Assembly (NCBI RefSeq): GCF_000813965.1
Contig: NZ_JWLI01000001.1
Location: 186,001-250,000 of the forward strand
Source of the DNA: Leisingera sp. ANG-M7
GTDB taxonomy: Bacteria > Pseudomonadota > Alphaproteobacteria > Rhodobacterales > Rhodobacteraceae
Direction of reading: 5' to 3'
DNA length: 64,000 bases
Shown here: positions 34,703-42,901 of the stretch, one piece after another
Layout of the letters: each line of letters opens with the position of its first letter
How positions within the stretch are numbered: the first letter of the stretch is position 1
The notes under the pieces: model-generated
Database searches by the model: none
The model's input: the letters and a program-made list of their open reading frames with translations, nothing else
Told to the model about the DNA's origin: nothing
Program-made: the position numbers and the translations under genes

Positions 34703-36448
34703 TTATCGCATCTCTTCTGCCGGTTTCACGCCAAGAATACCAAGACCTGCGGAAATGACAACGGAAACGGCCCGCGCCAGCGCCAAATTCGCATGTGTTG
34801 CCGATTGGCTGCTTTCATTAACAAATCGTAAACCTTCGTTCGATTTGCCGAGGTGGTACAGCCCGTGCAGCTCAGACGCGAGATCGTAGAGATAGAATGC
34901 CACCCGGTGCGGCTCATGGGTGCGGGCGGCGATTTCCACCTGGCGCGGCCATTCGGCCAGCTTCTTGGCCACAGCCAGCTGCGCCGGATCGGCGATCAGG
35001 CTCAGGTCGGCAGCATTCAGGGCGGCGTCATCCGCGGCAATCCCCTGCTCCTCTGCCTTGCGCAGGGTCGAGCAGATCCGCGCGTTGGCGTATTGCACGT
35101 AGAACACCGGGTTGTCCTTGGACTGCTCCAGCGCCTTGTCGAGGTCGAAGTCGAAGCCCTGGTCGTTCTTGCGTGTCAGCAGCATGAAGCGGGTCACGTC
35201 CGCGCCGACAGCATCAACCACATCGCGCAGGGTGACAAAGGTCCCTGCCCGCTTGGACATCTTGAATTCCTGGCCGTCCTTGAACAGCTTCACCAACTGG
35301 CACAGCTTGATATCCAGCGGCACCTTGCCGTCGGAGAGCGCCGAAACCGCTGCCTTCATGCGTTTGACGTAACCGCCGTGGTCGGCGCCGAAAATGTCGA
35401 TCAGCTCGTCAAAGCCGCGCTCCACCTTGTCGTAGTGATAGGCGATATCGGGCGCGAAATAGGTCCAGGAACCGTCGGATTTCTTCACCGCCCGATCCAC
35501 GTCGTCGCCGTGATCGGTGGATTTGAACAGGGTCTGCTCGCGCGGCTCCCAATCGTCGGGCTTTTTGCCCTTCGGCGGCTCCAGCACGCCCTGATAAATC
35601 AGCCCCTTGGATTCCAGGCTGGCCAGTGCCGCCTCGATCTTGCCGGTGCCATAGAGCGATTTCTCGGAGTAGAACTTGTCCATTTTGATGCCGAGCTGGG
35701 CCAGATCCTCGCGGATCAGCTCCATCATCGCGTCGGTGGAGAACTCACGCACCTCGGCCAGCCAGACGTCCTCGCCCTTGCCGACATAGGCATCGCCAAC
35801 CTTGTCCTTCAGCGCCTGCCCGACGGGGACCAGGTAGTCGCCCGGATAGGTGCCATCGGCAAAGGCCACCTCCTGCCCGTGCGCCTCCAGGTAGCGCAGG
35901 TAGACAGAACGCGCCAGCACATCCACCTGGCCGCCGCCGTCGTTGATGTAATACTCGCGGGTGACGTCATAGCCGGCATAGGCCAGCAGTGCCGCCAGCG
36001 CATCGCCGAACACCGCGCCGCGGGTGTGGCCCACATGCAGCGGCCCTGTCGGGTTGGCAGAGACATATTCGACGTTCACGCGCTTGTCCGCGCCCATGTC
36101 CGAGCGGCCGAAATCCGTGCCTGCGTCCAGGACCGATTTCAGAACGCCCTGCCAGATGCCAGGCGCCAGCCGCAGGTTCAGGAAGCCGGGGCCTGCAACC
36201 TCAGCGCTGGTGATCCGCCCGTCCGCGGCCAGCTTGGCCGCCAGCGCCTCGGCAATGTCGCGCGGCTTCATTTTGGCGGGCTTGGCCAGCACCATCGCCG
36301 CATTTGTCGCCATGTCGCCATGGGCGGCATCGCGCGGCGGCTCCACCGCCACATTGGCAAAGTCGAGCCCCTCGGGCAGCGCGCCTTCGCCTGTCATGGC
36401 GGTCAGGCTGTCAATCACAAGCGTGCGGATATCGGTAAAGAGGTTCAT
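34703..36448 (-). CDS. argS: Arginine-tRNA ligase
   Basis: This is a 581-residue class I synthetase with the HIGH variant in [16 protein letters not shown] and a real KMSKS-type motif ([16 protein letters not shown]). The N-terminal Arg-add1 domain and the C-terminal DALR anticodon-binding domain ([19 protein letters not shown] onward) are complete. It charges tRNA-Arg. It probably leads the argS, SPOR, nagZ, scpA, scpB group, with a 118-bp gap before the SPOR gene. Confidence 0.97.
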   Translation of the reverse strand: MNLFTDIRTLVIDSLTAMTGEGALPEGLDFANVAVEPPRDAAHGDMATNAAMVLAKPAKMKPRDIAEALAAKLAADGRITSAEVAGPGFLNLRLAPGIWQGVLKSVLDAGTDFGRSDMGADKRVNVEYVSANPTGPLHVGHTRGAVFGDALAALLAYAGYDVTREYYINDGGGQVDVLARSVYLRYLEAHGQEVAFADGTYPGDYLVPVGQALKDKVGDAYVGKGEDVWLAEVREFSTDAMMELIREDLAQLGIKMDKFYSEKSLYGTGKIEAALASLESKGLIYQGVLEPPKGKKPDDWEPREQTLFKSTDHGDDVDRAVKKSDGSWTYFAPDIAYHYDKVERGFDELIDIFGADHGGYVKRMKAAVSALSDGKVPLDIKLCQLVKLFKDGQEFKMSKRAGTFVTLRDVVDAVGADVTRFMLLTRKNDQGFDFDLDKALEQSKDNPVFYVQYANARICSTLRKAEEQGIAADDAALNAADLSLIADPAQLAVAKKLAEWPRQVEIAARTHEPHRVAFYLYDLASELHGLYHLGKSNEGLRFVNESSQSATHANLALARAVSVVISAGLGILGVKPAEEMR

Positions 36449-36536
36449 ATCTGGCGTCCCAATGGTTCGGCTTTGCGGCTTATCATGCCTAGCCAGAGGG
36501 TCAACACTTCTGTGGACTCTTCACCGTTCAGGCAGC

Positions 36537-36875
36537 TCAAAGAACCGCGGTGCGGTCTTCCAGGATCTTGCCCCAGGTGAAGATCTCGTAGGAGCGGAAG
36601 GCGGGCACGTAGAACGGGTCGCCATGGATCAGATGCTCCACCTCGATCCGGTCCTCGGCCTCGACAATCCACAGCGCACCGCAGAAATCGCCATCCGTGT
36701 CCGGTTTCAGCCCGCCGCCGATGCGCAGTTCCGGGTGATCCTCGACATAGGCCACATGGGCATCGCGCCGGGCTTTATCGGCGCGGATATCCATCATCGC
36801 AGGCGCATCGCGGAACATCACCGCCCAGCGGGTCAGTGCAGGTGCGGATTTGCGGGCTTCAATTGCGGCGGTCAT
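36537..36875 (-). CDS. YciI-like protein, copy 2 of a tandem pair
   Basis: The 112-residue alpha/beta barrel protein of the YciI family has the conserved RRDAHVAYVEDHPELRIGGGL with the His-containing active-site dyad, and FCGALWIVEAEDRIEVEHLIHGDPFY. Family members are small dimeric proteins of uncertain enzymatic role. It overlaps the upstream paralogue (36872-37171) by 4 nt, so the two are co-translated. An N-terminal extension of about 15 residues separates it from its neighbour. Confidence 0.87.
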   Translation of the reverse strand: MTAAIEARKSAPALTRWAVMFRDAPAMMDIRADKARRDAHVAYVEDHPELRIGGGLKPDTDGDFCGALWIVEAEDRIEVEHLIHGDPFYVPAFRSYEIFTWGKILEDRTAVL

Positions 36876-37171
36876 GAAAACATCCCCTGGATGGCGGAGG
36901 CGGTGCCCCATTCGGTAATCTTGTAAGTGCGCAAGGAAGCCACGTAATACGGATCCTGCAGAATCAGCCGCTCCACATCCTGGCGGGTCTCGGCCTCCAC
37001 ATTCCAGATCGCACCGGGAAAGTCCTGCATCGGCCGCATCGCCAGCGCGCCGCCGATCTGCAGCTCCGGCCGCGCACGCACAAAGGCGATATGCGCCTCG
37101 CGCCGCTTCTTGTCGCTGCGCACCCGGTCCATTTCGGGCTTGTCCGTGAATGTGACGGTCCAGCGTGCCAT
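36872..37171 (-). CDS. YciI-like protein, copy 1 of a tandem pair
   Basis: The 99-residue paralogue of the downstream gene has the same framework: KKRREAHIAFVRARPELQIGGAL, then FPGAIWNVEAETRQDVERLILQDPYYVASLRTYKI. The conserved His, Pro and Asp residues match. It starts at ATG 37171. The 4-nt ATGA overlap with 36537-36875 suggests the two proteins are made together and might form a heterodimer; this is inference. Confidence 0.85.
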   Translation of the reverse strand: MARWTVTFTDKPEMDRVRSDKKRREAHIAFVRARPELQIGGALAMRPMQDFPGAIWNVEAETRQDVERLILQDPYYVASLRTYKITEWGTASAIQGMFS

Positions 37172-37316
37172 GGCTTTCCCCTCGTTAGGCCTCCTCTCGC
37201 GGATAACGCCGATGCCCTGCAGCATCATAGGGCCAGATCATAACACGGCTTACGGCCAATTTGGGAAACCGCATGGCACGCAAGACGGGCAGTCCGCCCG
37301 CCCTGCGCTGCCATGC

Positions 37317-37709
37317 CTAGGCCGGATGCCCCTGCGACTGCTTTGCCCCGTCGCAGATTTCATACCAGCCGGGTTTCTCACCCACGAACTCATGAAAGCT
37401 GTTTGCCGCCTGCAGCACCCCGTCCAGCGCATTTGCAGCAATCGGGAAGCTCTCCTCCTCCGACAGGATCTCCCCCAGCGAGCTGCCGCAGATCCGGCAG
37501 AAGCAGCGCCCGTACTTATAGGGCGGCGCAGGCTGATACAGCGCCACCTCCTGCTTGCCCGCAATCCAGCGCAGATCGCCCTTCTTCACAAACACGATGG
37601 TGCTGGCCCCGGCCTTGCGGCAGCGGGAGCAATGGCAAGTGCCCATTAAGCCGGGTTGCGCCAGCAGTTCAAACCTGACCGCGCCGCAGCAGCAGCTTCC
37701 CTCAATCAT
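37317..37709 (-). CDS. GFA-family zinc protein
   Basis: The 130-residue protein has the cysteine pattern of the Gfa (glutathione-dependent formaldehyde-activating) family: GSCCCGAVRFE, TCHCSRCRKAGAS and CRICGS. These cysteines bind two zinc ions, one structural and one possibly catalytic. Many members are not formaldehyde enzymes, so no reaction is assigned. ATG 37709 with AAGGA upstream is preferred over a TTG start at 37730. Confidence 0.88.
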   Translation of the reverse strand: MIEGSCCCGAVRFELLAQPGLMGTCHCSRCRKAGASTIVFVKKGDLRWIAGKQEVALYQPAPPYKYGRCFCRICGSSLGEILSEEESFPIAANALDGVLQAANSFHEFVGEKPGWYEICDGAKQSQGHPA

Positions 37710-38108
37710 TCCGGCAATCCTTCTGTTCAATTGAATTTGATGAGAACATTACAGGAACACTCGCTATCAAACAAGCCGCCGCAGCGTGTTGCGCAAAGGC
37801 CCGCCGCAGCGCACGCCCCGCTTGCGCGGCCTTAACCCGGATCTGCGATTGTCATTTCCGCTGCAGCATTTGGCACGGGTCTGGCACCCCGTGCGAACAG
37901 GAGACCAGGACCCCCAAGACCACCTCCCCAAAAGGTGCAGGGATGTCCGAACGATAAAGCTTTTGACCGGACCCGGGGCGCGCAGGCGTTCCGGCCCTAC
38001 CCTCCGCCCCCGTTGGCGCCGCCGCCATCATTCACCGTCCTCTGACAGGCAGCCAGGCAGGACACGCGCAGACAGAAAGACAGCAGATACGGCAGCCCAC
38101 GGAAGCCT
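37710..38108. other. 399-bp intergenic region upstream of the GFA gene
   Basis: The first ~90 bp (to about 37780) are relatively AT-rich and should hold the GFA promoter on the minus strand. The rest is GC-rich. A plus-strand frame (37786-38112) has no start signal and an arginine-rich, non-protein-like composition. I see no RNA gene or repeat here. Confidence 0.4.
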
Positions 38109-39278
38109 CTAGACCTCGACCTTCACCCCGACCAGCCGCTCATGCAGCTGCAGGGCAAAGCGGTCGGTCATGCCGGCGATATAGTCGGACACGATCCGCG
38201 CCAGCGCGGTGCGGCCCTGTGCCGCCGCGATCTCGGCGTGCCAGCGCTCCGGCATGTCCTGCGGATTGTCCAGGAAATAGGGAAACAGCGCCTCCACCAC
38301 CTTGGCCACCTTGGCGCGCTTCTCCATCACCGAGGGCGCCCGGTACATGCGGGTGAACAGGAAGGCGCGGATTTCCTTCAGCCCCTCCCAGATCTCGGGC
38401 GAGAACTGCACCACCGGGTGATCCAGCGCCCGCACTTCCTCGACGCTTTGCACCCCGGTCTCCGCCAGCAGGGTCCGGGCGGTGGAAATCACATCCCCCA
38501 CCATCACCCCGAAAAACCGCCGCAGCGCTTCATGCCGGCGGCGGTTCGGGTCGAGGCCGGGATAGAGCCGGTCCACCTCGCCATAGGCCTGATCCAACAG
38601 CGGCAGCCGCGCCAGATCATCGTCGCCGAACAGCCCGGCCCGCAGCGCATCATGCAGATCGTGGTTGTTATAAGCGATGTCATCGGACAGCGCCGCCACC
38701 TGTGCTTCGGCGCTGGCGTGGGTGTGCAGTTCCAGGTCGATGGCCGCATTGCATTCCGCCAAGGCCCAGGGCAGTTCTCCCACCACCGGGCCATTGTGTT
38801 TGGCAATCGCTTCAAGGGTTTCCCAAGTGAGGTTCAGGCCGTCGAACTCGGCGTAGTGGCGCTCCAGGCAGGTCACGATGCGGATCGCCTGGGCATTGTG
38901 GTCAAAGCCGCCATAAGGTGCCATCAGCGCATGCAGCGCGTCCTCGCCGGTGTGGCCGAACGGCGTGTGGCCCAGATCATGCGCCAGCGCCACCGCCTCG
39001 GTCAGCTCCTGGTTCAAACCCAGGGCACCGGCGATGGTGCGGCCCACCTGCCCGACCTCGATGGAATGGGTCAGCCGGGTGCGGTAATTGTCGCCCTCGT
39101 GCTCCACAAAAACTTGCGTCTTGTGCTTCAGCCGCCGGAAGGCACTGGCATGAATGATGCGGTCGCGGTCGCGCTGGTACGGCGAACGGAAGGAGCTTTC
39201 CTCCTCCGGCACCTGCCGCCCGCGGCTGCGGTCCGGCATCGTGGCATAAGGTGCGTGCAGTTCAAATCTTTTAACCAA
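38109..39278 (-). CDS. dgt: Deoxyguanosinetriphosphate triphosphohydrolase-like protein
   Basis: This is a 389-residue HD-domain dNTPase of the alphaproteobacterial type: FRRLKHKTQVFVEHEGDNYRTRLTHSIEV, the HD core ALAHDLGHTPFGHTGEDAL, and DDIAYNNHDLHDALRAGL with the distal Asp. It hydrolyses dNTPs to deoxynucleoside and triphosphate, controlling the nucleotide pool. erpA is divergent 84 bp away, a gene pairing I recall from this family. A GTG/ATG N-terminus shift is possible but minor. Confidence 0.93.
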   Translation of the reverse strand: MVKRFELHAPYATMPDRSRGRQVPEEESSFRSPYQRDRDRIIHASAFRRLKHKTQVFVEHEGDNYRTRLTHSIEVGQVGRTIAGALGLNQELTEAVALAHDLGHTPFGHTGEDALHALMAPYGGFDHNAQAIRIVTCLERHYAEFDGLNLTWETLEAIAKHNGPVVGELPWALAECNAAIDLELHTHASAEAQVAALSDDIAYNNHDLHDALRAGLFGDDDLARLPLLDQAYGEVDRLYPGLDPNRRRHEALRRFFGVMVGDVISTARTLLAETGVQSVEEVRALDHPVVQFSPEIWEGLKEIRAFLFTRMYRAPSVMEKRAKVAKVVEALFPYFLDNPQDMPERWHAEIAAAQGRTALARIVSDYIAGMTDRFALQLHERLVGVKVEV

Positions 39279-39362
39279 AGCTGGGGCTCCACATCTTGCC
39301 GCGTGAATTGCACCTTTCTATATAAAGCTTTGCGCTGCAACCTACGCCCGTGGAGAAAGCTG

Positions 39363-39686
39363 ATGAACCTGCCCCCCAAAGTCACCGACCGCGCCTTTGC
39401 CCGGCTGGCCGAGATCGGCGCCGCGGACCAGGGCCAGGCGCTGCGGGTCGCGGTGGAGGGCGGCGGCTGCTCCGGCTTCCAGTACGAAATTGCGCTGGAT
39501 GAGGCCAAGGAGGATGACCTGGTGCTCGAAGGCCAGGGCGAGAAAGTGGTTGTCGACAGCGTCTCCCTGCCGTTTCTGGAAAACGCGGTGATTGATTTCA
39601 CCGAGGAATTGATCGGCGCGCGCTTCACCATCGAGAACCCCAACGCCACCTCCAGCTGCGGCTGCGGCACTTCGTTCTCCATGTGA
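39363..39686 (+). CDS. erpA: A-type iron-sulfur carrier (ErpA/IscA family)
   Basis: The 107-residue protein has the three cluster-binding cysteines of A-type carriers in GGGCSGFQYEIALDEA and SSCGCGTSFSM. It receives Fe-S clusters from the scaffold and passes them to target proteins. The wording PNATSSCGCGTSFS is closest to ErpA. Start at ATG 39363, only 84 bp from the divergent dgt gene. Other isc/suf genes are absent from the window. Confidence 0.88.
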   Translation: MNLPPKVTDRAFARLAEIGAADQGQALRVAVEGGGCSGFQYEIALDEAKEDDLVLEGQGEKVVVDSVSLPFLENAVIDFTEELIGARFTIENPNATSSCGCGTSFSM

Positions 39687-39727
39687 CGGTAAATCTGAGC
39701 ATTTCCCAGCCTTGCTCCTGCAAGGCC

Positions 39728-39774
39728 GCGCCCGCCCCCAACTCAAGGGGCGGGCGCTTCGCCCCTTAAGGGGC
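39728..39774. terminator. Double stem-loop between erpA and the DMT transporter gene
   Basis: An 11-bp stem GCGCCCGCCCC / GGGGCGGGCGC with an 8-nt loop (39728-39757) is followed by the 14-bp palindrome GCCCCTTAAGGGGC (39761-39774). It lies between convergent stop codons at 39686 and 39795. No long U-tract follows, so a bidirectional stem-loop end is inferred. Confidence 0.55.
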
Positions 39775-39794
39775 TCAACAGGTGGTTTCCAGCG

Positions 39795-40712
39795 TTACGG
39801 ATCCGTCCGCAACCGCCCAGCACCACGAAAACGCGGCATCGCAGGGGCGAACTGATCCCAGACCAGATAGAGACCCGAGGCGATCACGATGGCGCCTCCC
39901 AGATAGGTTGTGGCGGGCGGAAACTCCTCAAAGAATACCGCACCTATGACGGCCATCCAAATAAACTGCAGGTTCATCAGAGGCGTCACGGCGTAGGAGG
40001 CCAGAAGCCGTAGCGCCACTACCAAGAGCCAGCGCGCGCCGAACAACAAAAATGCATAGGCGGCCGCCCAAGCAACATCCGCCAACGGCATCGGCACCCA
40101 GACAAAGGGCAGCGCCAGCAGCATCGCGCCGCACAGCGTCAAGTTCGGGTAAAACACCTGCGCCAGCGCGTTGCTCTCATGGCGCCCAATGAACCGGGCC
40201 ATGGTCATGGAAAACGTGCCGGAAACAACCGCTGCAAAAGCAACAAAATGCCCAGTTGAGGTATGACTGCCATCACCGCCATGCGGCAGCAGGAACAGCA
40301 CCCCGGCAAAACCCGCCAGCAACGCAATCCAGGCCGCCGGACGCACCGGCTCCTTCAGCACGAGGCCGGACATCGCCCCCGCCAAGAGCGGCATCAGGCC
40401 GATGAAGACAAACACCTCGGCAAAGGGCAGCAGCCGGAAGGCATAGAAAAAACAGACAGCGGCAATCAGCGTCGCCACAGAGCGCAGCGCCATCGCCCGC
40501 GGGCAGCGGGTGCGAAAGCCGCCGCGCAAGCGGGGCACACGGTCAGCCAGCAGGCAGAAGCCAACCACCATGGCCCCCGACAATGCATAAAGCTGCGCCG
40601 CCGCATACTGGCCCGCCAGAAGCTTGGTGATCCCGTCGGCCGAGGCGATCAGCCCGGTATAAGCCACGACCAGCAGCGCCCCGCCCAGGGCTTGGTTGCG
40701 GGAACTGGCCAT
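39795..40712 (-). CDS. EamA/DMT-family transporter in the FSSGS-repeat locus
   Basis: This is a 305-residue protein with ten predicted helices in two EamA halves (LLPFAEVFVFIGLMPLLAGAMSGLVLKEPVRPAAW; YAVTPLMNLQFIWMAVIGAVFFEEFPPATTYLGGAIVIASG), placing it among drug/metabolite exporters. Its ATG overlaps the stop of the upstream 353-aa gene (TAATG), so the two are translationally coupled. That links it to the repeat-protein locus. It may export a product of that locus, but DMT proteins usually carry small molecules, so this remains a hypothesis. Confidence 0.87.
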   Translation of the reverse strand: MASSRNQALGGALLVVAYTGLIASADGITKLLAGQYAAAQLYALSGAMVVGFCLLADRVPRLRGGFRTRCPRAMALRSVATLIAAVCFFYAFRLLPFAEVFVFIGLMPLLAGAMSGLVLKEPVRPAAWIALLAGFAGVLFLLPHGGDGSHTSTGHFVAFAAVVSGTFSMTMARFIGRHESNALAQVFYPNLTLCGAMLLALPFVWVPMPLADVAWAAAYAFLLFGARWLLVVALRLLASYAVTPLMNLQFIWMAVIGAVFFEEFPPATTYLGGAIVIASGLYLVWDQFAPAMPRFRGAGRLRTDP

Positions 40713-41773
40713 TACGCCGCCCCCGCACTGCCCGCCCGGGCAAACCCTTCAAAGAAATGGTCAAACCCGGCGCAGCTGCGCTCAGCTGCGCAGAGCAAAC
40801 CGTGCTGCTCCTCAGTCAGCATGGCCTCAGTCCGCGCCCTGACAGCACTCCAGCCCGATCGGCCCGTTCCGGCCTCAAAGACGGCTTCTGAAAGGCTCCT
40901 CAAGATACTTCCTCCCCGCACCGCTGACACATGCACGCCCCCTGCGGGAACTGCCTGTCGGAAGGGTTTTCGACCGGACAGGACCATGAGCCAGTTAGTA
41001 ACAAAATACTCGTGATAAGAATCGTGAAGTCCAGAAAATTCTCGCTCCGATAGAGTAAAGGCGGATACATGCCTGTCAAGCCAGCACTCCCAGGCCGCGG
41101 GCGGCTGCTGCCCGGCATAGCGCAGCGCGATGCAGATTTCGGCCAGCAGATCGGCGTTCTGGTCCAGAAAAGCCACCAGCCCTGCGAACTCCAGGCTGGT
41201 CAGCGCGGCCTGCGGCAGCTGCGGATCCCGGCGGCCGTATTCCGACAGGTAAAAGACAATATGGGTCAGCTCGTAAGCAGCTTTCTTGTTCGGAATGGCA
41301 AAGGTTTCCGGGCGCGAGATGAAAGCGCGCAGCCGGTCGTCCAGCCCATAGTCCTGCAGGGTCTCGCCGCGGCGGGCCAAAAGGCGGCGGGCCTCGGCGC
41401 GCTGCAGATCGGACAGCTCTGCCTGCGCCAGCCCTTGGTCCCGGATCCATGCGGCCAGCTGCGCCCCGGTGCCGCCGGGCAGGCCCAGATCCTCCAGATC
41501 CAGGCAGATCGACAGGATGAAGCGGTAATACTGGCGGAAGAAACTGATGTGCCGCGCCGCACCGTCGTAAAACCCCTGCAAGGGCGCCAGGGCATCAGCG
41601 GCAACATCGGCCCCGGTGCATTCCAGAATGTTCAGAAGCTCGGCGTTTTCCTTGAGCCAGAACACGTCTTCCTGGGTGCGCCGCTGTGCGGCGAAACCGC
41701 CGATCAGCGCAGCTTGCGCAGCCGCCCGGGACTGGCGGGCGGCGGGTGAGAAGAACGGGATGATCTGGGCCAT
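40712..41773 (-). CDS. Unknown 353-aa protein of the FSSGS-repeat locus
   Basis: I do not recognise a characterised family. The protein is largely alpha-helical with no signal peptide or membrane helices. Notable conserved-looking motifs are FYDGAARHISFFRQYYRF, a central KKAAYELTHIVFYLSEYG, and LHDSYHEYFVTNWLMVLSGR. Their His, Glu and Tyr residues could form a metal or active site. A strong AGGAGG precedes ATG 41773. It is 97 bp after the repeat gene and overlaps the transporter gene by 1 nt. A role in processing or modifying the repeat protein is inferred from context only. Confidence 0.75.
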   Translation of the reverse strand: MAQIIPFFSPAARQSRAAAQAALIGGFAAQRRTQEDVFWLKENAELLNILECTGADVAADALAPLQGFYDGAARHISFFRQYYRFILSICLDLEDLGLPGGTGAQLAAWIRDQGLAQAELSDLQRAEARRLLARRGETLQDYGLDDRLRAFISRPETFAIPNKKAAYELTHIVFYLSEYGRRDPQLPQAALTSLEFAGLVAFLDQNADLLAEICIALRYAGQQPPAAWECWLDRHVSAFTLSEREFSGLHDSYHEYFVTNWLMVLSGRKPFRQAVPAGGVHVSAVRGGSILRSLSEAVFEAGTGRSGWSAVRARTEAMLTEEQHGLLCAAERSCAGFDHFFEGFARAGSAGAA

Positions 41774-41841
41774 GGAAACCTCCTGCGGGTGAGTACGGCG
41801 CGGCAAGGGCGGCCCCGGGTTCGAGACCGCCATTGGTCAGA

Positions 41842-41861
41842 GGCCGGGAGGGAGACCGGCC
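41842..41861 (-). terminator. Short stem-loop between repeat gene and partner gene
   Basis: GGCCGG / CCGGCC arms with an 8-nt loop lie 10 nt after the repeat-gene stop codon (minus strand). Without a U-tract it may stabilise the 3' end of the repeat-gene message or partly attenuate downstream expression. Confidence 0.3.
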
Positions 41862-41870
41862 CCGTCCTGA

Positions 41871-42476
41871 TCAGCTGCCGGAGGAGAACAGCCGGGTTGC
41901 ATCGCCATCGCTGGTGCGGGCCTCTGCCGCCGGTGCGGAGCCGGAGGAGAACAGATGCGTCCCCTCGCCCGCGCCGCGCTCAGCCGTGGCGGCCGGCGCC
42001 GAGCCGGAGGAGAACATCTCCACGCCTTCGCCGGCACCGGTTCCGGCCTGCGCCGCAGGAGCGGAGCCGGACGAGAACATTTCCGTCAGATCACCGGAGG
42101 CAGTTTCGCCTTCCATTGCCGGAGCCGAGCCGGAAGAAAACATTTCCGTCAGATCGCCTTCAGCAACCTCTGATTGATTATCGGGCGCAGATCCGGAAGA
42201 AAACATTTGCACGAGGTCGCCCGCAGACGTGTCAGCATGTGACGCAGGCGCAGAGCCGGAGGAGAACATTTCCACCAGGTCGCCAGCCGCGGTTTCGCTG
42301 CAGGCCGACGGCGCCGAACCGCTGGAGAACAGCCCGGTTTCCCCGCCTGCCCAGCTCTCCGCCGTCTGCGGCATGGAGCCCGAGGAGAACAGCGAAACGC
42401 CTTCTCCTGCTGCCAGACCGGCAGTGCATTCAGGCGCGGAGCCGGAGGAGAACAACTCTGTTGCATCACCCTCGAA
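41871..42476. repeat. Coding tandem repeats (~63-bp period)
   Basis: The repeats of the FSSGS protein are visible as DNA: on the plus strand, GAGCCGGAGGAGAAC or close variants recur about every 60-66 bp, each being the reverse complement of the FSSGS-core codons. Codon variation among copies (AGCCGGAGGAG, ATCCGGAAGAA, GAACCGCTGGAG) shows the copies are old and not recent slippage products. Confidence 0.85.
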
Positions 42477-42539
42477 CAGGCTGGCGCCTGCGGCCGGGCG
42501 GGTGACGCGGACGGTCTGGATTTTACGCTGAGCAGTCAT
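41871..42539 (-). CDS. Ten-repeat FSSGS protein (possible peptide precursor)
   Basis: The 222-residue protein starts with a ~20-residue basic leader (MTAQRKIQTVRVTRPAAGAS). Ten repeats of 20-22 residues follow. Each contains an invariant FSSGS (start residues 30, 51, 71, 92, 113, 134, 154, 175, 197, 218), usually preceded by an acidic GD/GE-x-x-x-L/M and followed by AP (MP once). The last repeat stops exactly after FSSGS. There are only two cysteines and no lysine after residue 6. No signal peptide is visible. Linkers vary while the core does not. It heads the minus-strand group with the 353-aa protein and the DMT transporter. Confidence 0.9.
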   Translation of the reverse strand: MTAQRKIQTVRVTRPAAGASLFEGDATELFSSGSAPECTAGLAAGEGVSLFSSGSMPQTAESWAGGETGLFSSGSAPSACSETAAGDLVEMFSSGSAPASHADTSAGDLVQMFSSGSAPDNQSEVAEGDLTEMFSSGSAPAMEGETASGDLTEMFSSGSAPAAQAGTGAGEGVEMFSSGSAPAATAERGAGEGTHLFSSGSAPAAEARTSDGDATRLFSSGS

Positions 42540-42901
42540 GTTTGGAACCCCATTCGTTAAGGACAAAAGGCTCCTTGACGCTGGCACGGGCGCCGCGCAG
42601 CGCAAACAAAAAATGCAATTTCACATTGTATTTTGTAGTTTCAATTACTTTAACTTCAAGCCGCTATTTTTTGCGCAATTTCAATTATTTCAATTCATCC
42701 ACAGGATATGCACCGCGTTATTCACACGCATATTATTGCAAAGTAAAGAAACTCAACCTTAGGGGTATTTTTCACCCATGCAAAACGCTGGTGAGTCGCA
42801 GCGCCAAAGGTGATTCGCGAATCGCGCATCGGGCTTGCCCCGGGACGCTGATTCAGCGATAGATCGGCCCCGAATAAAGAATTCTGCGCCGGAGGCAAGC
42901 C
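42540..42901. promoter_or_regulatory. AT-rich divergent regulatory region of the FSSGS locus and xthA
   Basis: About 200 bp (42600-42780) are strikingly AT-rich compared with the chromosome. Three TTTCAATT octamers occur at 42639-42646, 42679-42686 and 42688-42695, two of them 9 bp apart. The region separates the minus-strand repeat operon from plus-strand xthA. No gene is credible. It probably holds promoters for both and binding sites for a nucleoid protein or regulator. Confidence 0.55.

Noticed and set aside
34853-36580. 575-aa plus-strand frame opposite argS
   Set aside because: It is antisense to a complete arginyl-tRNA synthetase, and composition and lack of motifs mark it as a shadow frame.
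37786-38112. Plus-strand ORF in the 399-bp gap before dgt
   Set aside because: It is Arg/Pro-rich without a start signal, with no homology pattern I can recognise, and it runs into the antisense end of dgt.
41871-42476. Regular ~63-bp DNA repeats considered as a CRISPR array or minisatellite
   Set aside because: The repeats are in frame, lie inside a coding sequence with a good start codon and no interrupting stops, and the spacer-like parts are linkers of the same protein. No cas genes are present.
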